Source of the DNA: Actinomyces trachealis
Lineage (GTDB): Bacteria; Actinomycetota; Actinomycetes; Actinomycetales; Actinomycetaceae
Direction of reading: 5' to 3'
DNA: 64,000 bases
NCBI RefSeq assembly: GCF_015711475.1
Contig: NZ_CP065027.1
Span: 2,418,001 to 2,482,000 of the forward strand
The notes under the pieces were generated by a model, which did no database searches, had not been told where the DNA came from, and saw only the letters and a program-made list of their open reading frames with translations. The position numbers were made by a program, and so were the translations under genes. Shown one piece after another: positions 8,567 to 15,691 of this stretch (its first letter is position 1; every line of letters starts with the position of its first letter).

Positions 8567-10687
8567 GTGAGTATTGATACCAGCAAGTTTCCTGCTCTTG
8601 ATCTTGATGTGGAGACGATCCGGACCAATGCTTCGGATTTGAAGACCAAGGCAGGGAATATGCGCACCTCTGGGGCCTCGGTGAAGAGGACCTGGGGTGG
8701 TATGACCTCTTGTTATAAGGCCCCGGAGCAGGAGACTTTGTATGGGGCTATGAACAAGGTAGAGACGAGCAGTGACCACCTGGCGGGCAAGCTGGAAACT
8801 ATTGCAGACGCGCTTTCTGTCTTTGCTGACACCGCAGCGGGTATCAAGACTGACTCGCAGAACTTGAAGACTCGCGCGGAAGCGTTCCTGGTTTCTGTGG
8901 CATCAGACCCTGACTGGCAGTACGACCAGGGCAAGGTCGACAAGCATGACGGGTTCCTCAAAGAGGCTAACGCCTTGCAGGTGCGTATGTGGGAGGCTGA
9001 GCGCGCTTGCGCTAATAAGATACGCGCGCTTGACCTACTTGCTCCCTACCACGCGGACAAACAGAGCGCTAAGGACAACCTGGCCTACGGGGCCTCGACC
9101 ATAGCAGACCGGTCCATGGGCATGCCCTGGGGAGACCCGGTAGAGCGCAAGGACCGCTGCTACAAAAAGCCTTTCGTGTCCGTGTGGCGCGCCGTTTGGG
9201 ATGACGCAATCATGGGTACTATCAATGGCGTAACAGGATTGTTTGGCGTGCAGATTGATAATGTGCGCTTTACCCACCCGCAAGACCCGAACAGGATCGG
9301 CCAGTTCCCTGTGACTGCTGACGTAGACCACGGCTGGGACGTGCTATTCCAGTCCTGGCAGCCAATTATTGGGTTGATGGGAGTAAAATGGGATGAGTAC
9401 GGCCACCTCCTGGAAAGAAAACAAGAATACGAGACAGAAGCTTATGCCAACATCGGTAAAGGCCTGGCCCACGCCGACCAGTGGGACACCGACCCGCTAC
9501 GCGCAGGACTGGGAGTAGTTATTGACGTAGGCTCGTTGGTCGTCCCGGTACTGGGTGCCGCCAAGGTAGGAAAGAGCCTGTCTGCCGCTGGGAAAGCAGG
9601 CAAGGGCCTGAGCACAGCAAGAGGCTTTTCTGGTACCGCGAAGACTGCCGGGAATTCAGTGGCCAAGACCTCCAATAAGCTTACCAGCCCCCACCTGTCC
9701 CACACCCATGCCAGGATCACACACACGATCGACCCGGCCGAGCAGACCAGCAAGTGGGCAAAGACCACTAAGGTAGAAGCACCCCACCTGCCCCAGGGCC
9801 ACGCACACACCAACCCCTCCGACCTGTCGCACCCCAACACCCCCCGCAACCAGGCCGCTGAAGCAGCAAGGCCCAGCACAACCCGCCACCCAGAGAGCCC
9901 CAACACCCCGCACAGCCAAGCGCCACAGCCCGACCCCAAGACCCCTACTACCAACACGAACACCAAGACCTCCCCCGAGGCTAGCACCCCAACCCATAAC
10001 ACCACCCCCAAAGCAAACGACCACCAGCCCCACACCAACAGCACCAAGAACGAGACCACCACCGACAACACAACCCCCAAAACCGACAAAACCCCAGACC
10101 AACCCAACCACAACCCCACCCACACCCAACCCGACAACAAACACACCAACCAACACGACCACCCACACCAGCACACCCCAGACACCAACCACCCTGACAC
10201 CCAAACCGAACACACAAACACCCAGGAAACACACGCAGACAGTGACCCGGAGGCTGCCTACAACCCGCCCGTCACAAAGAACGGCCCAGAGAACAACTGG
10301 GGCACCTACGTGGACGAGAATGGGGTCGCTCACATCAGCCCAGACGATCCCCGCCCATACCTCAACCCCGACAACCGTCCTAGCTTCCGCAAGGGTGTCA
10401 TAGAAGCAGTCTGGAAAAGAGCACTAGAGCTAGCACGCAAGGATGGCTATGACTACGTAAGAGACCCTTTCAGTGATAAGAGAATAGACTGGAACCCCGG
10501 TGAGCCCAGGAACGGGGTCTGGGACATGGGTCATGTACCTACCCAACAGTACCGCGAGGTTTGGAGGAAGTACGTAAACGGCGAGATGACCCCCAAAGAG
10601 TTCCGCGACTGGTATAATGCTCCAGAGCACTACCGACCAGAACTCCCGTCTTCTAACCGCAGCCACAAGGCTGAGTCTATTCCCTGA
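8567..10687 (+). CDS. polymorphic toxin with WXG-like N-terminus and C-terminal GH-E nuclease domain
   Basis: 706 aa, GTG start with GGAG 7 bases upstream. Residues 1-115 are helical with a W-G-G motif at 43-45, as in ESX/LXG-type effectors. Residues 116-370 form a pre-toxin region with a hydrophobic Gly/Val stretch (about 313-333). Residues 371-571 are a Thr/Pro/Asn/His-rich linker. The C-terminal 135 residues carry NGVWDMGHVP (Gly655-His656), GEMTPKEFRDWY (Glu673) and PSSNRSHKAE (His700, Glu703), the conserved points of the GH-E branch of the HNH/EndoVII nuclease superfamily. It should be exported by a type VII system, encoded elsewhere, and attack nucleic acid in rival cells. Two immunity-like genes follow. 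Confidence 0.8.
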   Translation: MSIDTSKFPALDLDVETIRTNASDLKTKAGNMRTSGASVKRTWGGMTSCYKAPEQETLYGAMNKVETSSDHLAGKLETIADALSVFADTAAGIKTDSQNLKTRAEAFLVSVASDPDWQYDQGKVDKHDGFLKEANALQVRMWEAERACANKIRALDLLAPYHADKQSAKDNLAYGASTIADRSMGMPWGDPVERKDRCYKKPFVSVWRAVWDDAIMGTINGVTGLFGVQIDNVRFTHPQDPNRIGQFPVTADVDHGWDVLFQSWQPIIGLMGVKWDEYGHLLERKQEYETEAYANIGKGLAHADQWDTDPLRAGLGVVIDVGSLVVPVLGAAKVGKSLSAAGKAGKGLSTARGFSGTAKTAGNSVAKTSNKLTSPHLSHTHARITHTIDPAEQTSKWAKTTKVEAPHLPQGHAHTNPSDLSHPNTPRNQAAEAARPSTTRHPESPNTPHSQAPQPDPKTPTTNTNTKTSPEASTPTHNTTPKANDHQPHTNSTKNETTTDNTTPKTDKTPDQPNHNPTHTQPDNKHTNQHDHPHQHTPDTNHPDTQTEHTNTQETHADSDPEAAYNPPVTKNGPENNWGTYVDENGVAHISPDDPRPYLNPDNRPSFRKGVIEAVWKRALELARKDGYDYVRDPFSDKRIDWNPGEPRNGVWDMGHVPTQQYREVWRKYVNGEMTPKEFRDWYNAPEHYRPELPSSNRSHKAESIP

Positions 10688-10716
10688 CCCGTTCACAAGG
10701 ATGATTAGGAGCCTAT

Positions 10717-11247
10717 ATGAACGTTTTCTTGACCGCTCAAATGAAGCACAACCCGGAGGAGTTCTTCGCTAAGTTCCAGCCCGGGGATGAACAAAAGCTG
10801 TCCTACGGCGAATCCTTGCTTTTGTGTGCGTTGGGCAACGCCGACGCCCACACCCGCTACACGATCGCCGAGTTCCTCATCAGCCGAGACTGCCTGGTAG
10901 GACCACCCGGGCCCGCAGGCCACACCGGCCTGCACGCGCTATTCGGCCAGCATAACCGCGACCTCGACAAGGACCTGCAGATCGCCCGCTGGCTGATCGA
11001 CCACGGCACAAACGTCAACGCCCTGGACAATCGCCACACCCACGCGATCTGCGAGCTGCTCAACGGCCCTGGGACAGACGAAGAGCTAAAAGACCTCTAC
11101 GACCTGTTCTTCTCCCAGCCCTACCTGGACCTGACCACCCCCAACGTCCGCGGCTACAGCCCCCTGGATCTAGCCCGATCACGCGAGCACCGTACCGCCC
11201 TGACAGCACGAATGGAGAAGTACCTAGATGAGCACCCCAGCAAGTAA
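10717..11247 (+). CDS. ankyrin-repeat immunity protein
   Basis: 176 aa, ATG 10717 with AGGAG 6 bases upstream, 29 bases after the toxin stop. Ankyrin-like units are visible: GHTGLHALFGQ, a following D-x-x-IARWLIDHGTNVNALD unit, and a last NVRGYSPLDLARS unit. Cytosolic, no signal peptide. Ankyrin proteins directly downstream of polymorphic nuclease toxins usually act as immunity proteins that bind the toxin domain; that role is inferred from position. It overlaps the next gene by 20 bases. Confidence 0.7.
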   Translation: MNVFLTAQMKHNPEEFFAKFQPGDEQKLSYGESLLLCALGNADAHTRYTIAEFLISRDCLVGPPGPAGHTGLHALFGQHNRDLDKDLQIARWLIDHGTNVNALDNRHTHAICELLNGPGTDEELKDLYDLFFSQPYLDLTTPNVRGYSPLDLARSREHRTALTARMEKYLDEHPSK

Positions 11248-11587
11248 CCACACCGACGTCCCAGAGTTCATCAAGGCAGCAGGAGCCTGCCTGATCTCCC
11301 GCAACATCCTGGAGCGCAAAGGCCTGGTCAAGTGGGCAACGCGAGAGAAGAGCGCCAACCGTGTGGACAACGGCTGGCGGATCCTCGGGCACACTGACAC
11401 CAACGAGTTCCTGGCCGACCCAAACAACATGGTGGTGGTGGACTACAACACCGCCTGCGCCATCGAGCCCGCCCTGATCGGCATCTATCCTCTGCCCGTC
11501 GGCAGCGACCTACAGCTCGTAGTTGACGAAAGCCGCAAACGCACCTGGTACGACAACACCACCGGCCAACCGCTCACCGACCTGTAA
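11228..11587 (+). CDS. DUF2185 (Imm33-like) immunity protein
   Basis: 119 aa, starting inside the end of the ankyrin gene. The sequence ACLISRN, then KWATREKSANRVDNGWRI, then FLADPNNMVVVDYNTACAIEPA, then PVGSDL follows the DUF2185 pattern (a domain known as an immunity protein in toxin cassettes). Translationally coupled to the ankyrin gene. It may protect against the same toxin or a related one; a second immunity gene behind one toxin suggests accumulated defences. Confidence 0.75.
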   Translation: MSTPASNHTDVPEFIKAAGACLISRNILERKGLVKWATREKSANRVDNGWRILGHTDTNEFLADPNNMVVVDYNTACAIEPALIGIYPLPVGSDLQLVVDESRKRTWYDNTTGQPLTDL

Positions 11588-11647
11588 ACCGCACCCGGGC
11601 TTCCCACCAGACCACCTCCGGCAAGCGGGAAACTTAGGCTGAGCCGT

Positions 11648-12607
11648 ATGAGCACCCCCCTGGCCTACGTGATCGCCAACCCCTCCAAGCCTGCCGCAAC
11701 CGCCAGGCTGCGACACCAGTTGGAGGCGGTACTGCAGCAGGCTGGCTACGACGTCGCTCACTCGCTGACCACCCGCCAAGCGCCCGGTGGCCCCCAAGCG
11801 CGCCAGGCCCTGCGCTCAGGAGCCGAGCTGGTGGTGGCCGTCGGCGGGGACGGAACGTTACGGCGCGTGGCAGGTGAAGTGGCTGGCAGTGGGGTGCCGC
11901 TGGGCATCCTGCCGCTGGGTACGGCGAACCTGGCGGCACGCTCACTGGGGATTCCCGTGGGCGGACGCGACGCCCTGAGCGAGGCGATTAAGCTGCTTGG
12001 TGGAGAGGGCCGCCCGCAGCCGGTGGACCTGGCCTGGGCACGCACCGACGCCCCGGAGGGCACCTGGCACCCCTGCCTGGCAATTGCCGGAATGGGCTTC
12101 GACGCCGCCCTAGTGGCCTCAACCCGAGACCGCCTCAAGGGTCAGGCAGGCTGGCTGGCCTACGGCGTCAGCGCCTTAGAGAACCTGCACGGCCCCCGAC
12201 TGACCTTTGAGCTGAGCGTGGGCGACGGGCCTGGCATCGGCACCACCCTGCCACCCGAGCAGCTGCGCGCACGCACCGTACTGGTGGCCAACGGCGGCCG
12301 GTTACCCGCCGGTATCGACCTGCTCCCCCAGGCACACATGGACGACGGCGAACTGGACGTGGCAGCGATTGACGTACGCAGCTCCCTGGCGGGGTGGTCC
12401 AACTTGGCTGCGCAGGTCCTGCTGCCCCAGATGGGTCTGCGCGACCGGCCTAGCCTCTCCAGCATCCGCAAGCGGCGCGGCTCCAAGGTGGTGCTGCGCT
12501 GTGAGCGGCCGGTGTCCGTGCAGGTGGATGGCGACCTACTGCCTCCCACCGAACTGCTACAGATGCGCGTGGACCCGGCGGCACTGCAGATGGTCCTGCC
12601 TGACTGA
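11648..12607 (+). CDS. diacylglycerol/sphingosine-kinase family lipid kinase (YegS/DagK type)
   Basis: 319 aa. Phosphorylates a lipid such as diacylglycerol with ATP at the inner face of the membrane. The nucleotide-binding GGDGT motif is at residues 66-70, followed by the conserved PLGTANLAARSLGIP segment and, in the second domain, GMGFDAALV and a C-terminal VQVDGD motif. These are the DAGK catalytic-domain landmarks in the correct order. It lies 60 bases after the immunity genes but is a housekeeping-type gene and probably marks the end of the island. The exact lipid substrate is not visible. Confidence 0.88.
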   Translation: MSTPLAYVIANPSKPAATARLRHQLEAVLQQAGYDVAHSLTTRQAPGGPQARQALRSGAELVVAVGGDGTLRRVAGEVAGSGVPLGILPLGTANLAARSLGIPVGGRDALSEAIKLLGGEGRPQPVDLAWARTDAPEGTWHPCLAIAGMGFDAALVASTRDRLKGQAGWLAYGVSALENLHGPRLTFELSVGDGPGIGTTLPPEQLRARTVLVANGGRLPAGIDLLPQAHMDDGELDVAAIDVRSSLAGWSNLAAQVLLPQMGLRDRPSLSSIRKRRGSKVVLRCERPVSVQVDGDLLPPTELLQMRVDPAALQMVLPD

Positions 12608-12723
12608 GTGACAGAGCCTGGCGCCTGGTTTTGTCATTTGGTTTGGTCACTAGTGCAGAACACGGGCGCGTGCCCGGCCCAACACCTTGTGGCCAGCCAA
12701 GCAGAAGCACCTGAAGATTTTTA

Positions 12724-12760
12724 ATGACATGCTGTCATATACTTACTGACGCTACGTCAG
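12724..12760. promoter_or_regulatory. two tandem operators overlapping the exporter promoter
   Basis: Operator 1 is ATGACA-TGC-TGTCAT (12724-12738); operator 2 is CTGACG-CTA-CGTCAG (12746-12760). Both are perfect inverted repeats with 6-bp arms, a 3-bp centre and a shared TGAC half-site, centred 22 bp apart (two helical turns). A -10-like TATACT at 12738-12743 sits between them; the -35 is poor. The arrangement fits repression of the exporter gene by a dimeric TetR- or MarR-type regulator that is not in this window. Confidence 0.75.
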
Positions 12761-12789
12761 CTACTGCTGTGGTCCAGTAAGGAGACACC

Positions 12790-14568
12790 ATGACAGCCCG
12801 GCCCAACACCCCCCAGTCAGACCCCAACCGTTGGCGGGCCCTGGGTGTACTCGCCGCCTCCGTCTCCCTGATCGTCATTGACGGCACCATCGTCAACGTG
12901 GCCTTACCCTCTATGATGACCGGCCTACCCCTGACCTTCACACAGGCCCAGTGGATCACCACCGTCTACAACCTGATCTTCGCGGCCCTACTCATCACCG
13001 CTGGCCACCTAGGCGACCGCGTGGGACGCCGCACCACCCTGGGTACGGGCCTGGCCGTCTTCGCCGTCGGCTCCCTGTTAGCGGGCCTGGCCCCAAGCGC
13101 AGGCACCTTGATCGCTGCCCGCGCAGCCCAAGGCGTGGGCGGAGCCCTGGTGCTGCCCTCCACCCTGTCAACCGTCAACGCCACTTTCCGGGACCGTGAG
13201 CGCGCCGCCGCCTTTGGCATCTGGGGCGCGACTATCGCCGGGGCCGCCGCCATCGGCCCGCTGGCAGGCGGATGGCTAACCACAACCTTCTCTTGGCGCT
13301 GGATCTTTGGCATCAACCTCCCGCTGATCACCCTGATCGCCCTGGGAACCTGGCTATGGGTACCCCAAACACGCGACGACCCCAACCGCACCACCCACGG
13401 CGGCTTCGACCTTCTGGGACTGTTACTGTCCGCCCTGGGCATGGGCGGGGTGCTCTTCGGGCTGATCGAAGGCCGCAACCTAGGCTGGTGGCAGCCGCTC
13501 GCCGGGCACTGGTCCGCAAACTGGCCGCTCTCCCCCGCTGCACTGGGCATCGGCCTAGGCGTCCTGCTCCTAGCAGGCTTTGTCCGCGTGGAGCAGCAGC
13601 GGATGAGCGTTGACCGGGAAGTGCTGTTGGACCTGGGCCTGCTGCGCCTACGCTCCTTCACCTGGGGGAACCTGGCAGCAATAGTGGTGGCCATGGGTGA
13701 GTTCGGGCTGCTGTTCGTGCTGCCGCTCTACCTGCAAAATGTACGCTCCCTCAGCCCCATTGGTGCAGGCTGGGTACTGGCGGCGATGGCAGCGGGAGCA
13801 TTCCTCTCCGGCGCGGTGGCGGCCCCGCTAGCGCACGCCACAACCGCAGTCACCGTGGCCACCACCGGCCTAATCCTGGAAACCGTGGGAGTGACTGCCT
13901 TGGCGCTACTACTCCGTGCGGACACGCCGATCTGGCAGGTAGTGCTGCCACTGATGGTCTACGGAACGGGCCTGGGCCTAGCCTCAGCGCAGCTGACCAG
14001 CACGATCTTGATCGACGTGCCTCCCGCCCAATCCGGGCAAGGCTCAGCGGCCCAATCCACAATACGTCAGCTCGGCTCGGCGCTGGGCATAGCGGTGATC
14101 GCCACCGTCTTGGCAGCCTCGGTGAACGCTACGGCTTCTGGCACCTTGACGGAGCCGCTAGCCAGGCAAGGCGTGCCGACGCAAGTGGCCAGCAATTTGG
14201 AGGAGGCGCTGGCACCGTCAGCCGGGTCAGTTATTACGGCGCTGAAACAAGGTAGTGGTGAAGCCTCCTCGCTGCCGACCCCAGCCCGTGAGGTGGCCGC
14301 GCAGGTGCTGGCCAAGGACTTTGCTGCCGGAGCGCGCGTACCAATGCTCGTGGGCGCAGGCTTCCTGGGCTTAGGTGTGCTGGCTACCACCCGGCTGCCC
14401 CGTAGCAACGTGCGTCGGCAAACCAAGCCACGGTCCGCTGCACCCTATGCGCCCACTCAGAGCGTGCGCCCCTCCAGCACCTCAGCCAGCCAGGCGCGGG
14501 CCACAGTGAAGTCCTTGTTACTGGTGCCCGCAGGCACCACCACGGGGCGGTCGTCCAAGCGCGGGTAG
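12790..14568 (+). CDS. MFS drug exporter, DHA2 (14-TMS) family
   Basis: 592 aa integral membrane antiporter, probably extruding drugs or toxic compounds. The first helix carries VIDGTIVNVALPSM, the DHA2 motif D1; motif A is GHLGDRVGRRTTLGTG; antiporter motif C is GAAAIGPLAGGWL. About 14 hydrophobic segments can be counted. AGGAG lies just before ATG 12790. Two palindromic operators overlap its promoter, so it is probably ligand-induced. The last 37 codons (ending RSSKRG) overlap the convergent pheA gene by 112 bases and are Ser/Thr-rich, unlike a transporter; they are probably read-through after loss of an earlier stop. Confidence 0.9.
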   Translation: MTARPNTPQSDPNRWRALGVLAASVSLIVIDGTIVNVALPSMMTGLPLTFTQAQWITTVYNLIFAALLITAGHLGDRVGRRTTLGTGLAVFAVGSLLAGLAPSAGTLIAARAAQGVGGALVLPSTLSTVNATFRDRERAAAFGIWGATIAGAAAIGPLAGGWLTTTFSWRWIFGINLPLITLIALGTWLWVPQTRDDPNRTTHGGFDLLGLLLSALGMGGVLFGLIEGRNLGWWQPLAGHWSANWPLSPAALGIGLGVLLLAGFVRVEQQRMSVDREVLLDLGLLRLRSFTWGNLAAIVVAMGEFGLLFVLPLYLQNVRSLSPIGAGWVLAAMAAGAFLSGAVAAPLAHATTAVTVATTGLILETVGVTALALLLRADTPIWQVVLPLMVYGTGLGLASAQLTSTILIDVPPAQSGQGSAAQSTIRQLGSALGIAVIATVLAASVNATASGTLTEPLARQGVPTQVASNLEEALAPSAGSVITALKQGSGEASSLPTPAREVAAQVLAKDFAAGARVPMLVGAGFLGLGVLATTRLPRSNVRRQTKPRSAAPYAPTQSVRPSSTSASQARATVKSLLLVPAGTTTGRSSKRG

Positions 14569-15416
14569 GAGCCCAGGAAACGCACCAACGGGCAGGTGCG
14601 GTGCAGCCCAATGAAGGCAGCAGCCACACGCTCATCGCGGATGTGCCCCTCCACGTCAATAGAGAAGCGGTAGCGGCCCAGGGAATCCCCAGTGGGGCGC
14701 GACTCAATACGGGTCAGGTTCACTCCGCGGGCCGCAAACTGGGACAGCATGTCCAGCAGGGCACCCGCCCGGTCATAGGGGGCCTGGACCAGCAGAGTGG
14801 TCTTGTCTGCGCCAGTGGGCTGGGAGACGCTGCCCGGGCGAGTGACCTTCACAAAGCGAGTCAGGGCGTCAGGGTTGTCGGCCACCCCGGCGGCGAGCAC
14901 CTCCAAGCCATAGCTGTTGGCGGCCAGTGGGTTACACAGGACCGCCTGGTAGGGCAGGGGATCGGTGCCAGCCGCCAAAGCCTTAGCGGGGGCGGAGGTG
15001 GAAGTGCCTGGCACGTAGATGGCTTTAGGCAGGTTGTGGTGCACCCAGCCGCGACACTGCGCCCAGGCGTGCGGGTGGGTGGAGATGGCGGCAACCTCAG
15101 CCAGCTGGGTGCCAGGTCGGCCAGCCAGGACAAAGGTGATAGGGACGGCCACCTCGGCGGCAATGACCAGGGGCGCGCCGGTCACCAAATTGTCCAAGGT
15201 GGCGTTAACCCCGCCCTCAATGGAGTTCTCTATGGGGACGACGGCAGCTTCGGCACTGCGGTCGCGAACGCGATCCAGGGCAGTGGGCACATCCTGGCAG
15301 GGCTCCAGGTCCACGGCCAGCAGGCCGTCGGCACCGGTGGGGGCCACCTGCCGCAAGGCCATCTCACAGAAGGTGCCGGTGGGGCCAAGGAAGGACCATT
15401 TGGCGGTGTCGCTCAT
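14457..15416 (-). CDS. pheA: prephenate dehydratase
   Basis: 319 aa. Converts prephenate to phenylpyruvate in phenylalanine synthesis. The N-terminal catalytic domain has FLGPTGTFCEMALRQ, VVPIENSIEGGVNATLDNL and the signature DALTRFVKV. The C-terminal ACT domain (GALLDMLSQFAARGVNLTRIESRP) contains the ESRP element that binds feedback phenylalanine. Monofunctional, without a chorismate mutase domain. Its 3' end is overlapped by the convergent exporter gene. Upstream lies repeat copy 1. Confidence 0.95.
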   Translation of the reverse strand: MSDTAKWSFLGPTGTFCEMALRQVAPTGADGLLAVDLEPCQDVPTALDRVRDRSAEAAVVPIENSIEGGVNATLDNLVTGAPLVIAAEVAVPITFVLAGRPGTQLAEVAAISTHPHAWAQCRGWVHHNLPKAIYVPGTSTSAPAKALAAGTDPLPYQAVLCNPLAANSYGLEVLAAGVADNPDALTRFVKVTRPGSVSQPTGADKTTLLVQAPYDRAGALLDMLSQFAARGVNLTRIESRPTGDSLGRYRFSIDVEGHIRDERVAAAFIGLHRTCPLVRFLGSYPRLDDRPVVVPAGTSNKDFTVARAWLAEVLEGRTL

Positions 15417-15514
15417 GGGCTTGAGCGTAATCGGCGGCGGCTCGCACCGGGCGGCGTGCCATGTATCGGACGCGCTGACCGAGCACTCACGCCCTGGTCC
15501 TCGCCCCTAGAAAG

Positions 15515-15626
15515 TGTCACGTTTTGCCGCACTTTCAACCGCCCAAGCCAATAACATGCCCCAGAATCCGCGTCATTCCAACGGCTGAGTTCCGGCATGA
15601 GCTTGAAAGTGCTGCATTTCCCGGCA
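15515..15626 (+). repeat. intergenic inverted-repeat element, copy 1
   Basis: Left arm TGTCACGTTTTGCCGCACTT... (15515-15538) and right arm ...AAAGTGCTGCATTTCCCGGC (15603-15626) are inverted repeats, 17 of 24 positions matching. The 64-base interior contains CCGCGTCATTCCAACG, which matches the interior of copy 2 (CCGCGTAATCGCAACG). It lies in the divergent gap between pheA and the next gene. Confidence 0.75.
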
Positions 15627-15691
15627 GCGTGCAGCTCCCCGTGTTGTCCTGCCTATCCGCCCGGGCCGCCAGCGATCCGTAGGCTGGACAG

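Noticed and set aside
9442..10333. Val/Gly/Trp-rich minus-strand frames opposite the toxin linker
   Set aside because: Antisense of an A/C-rich Thr/Pro/Asn linker; no family resemblance.
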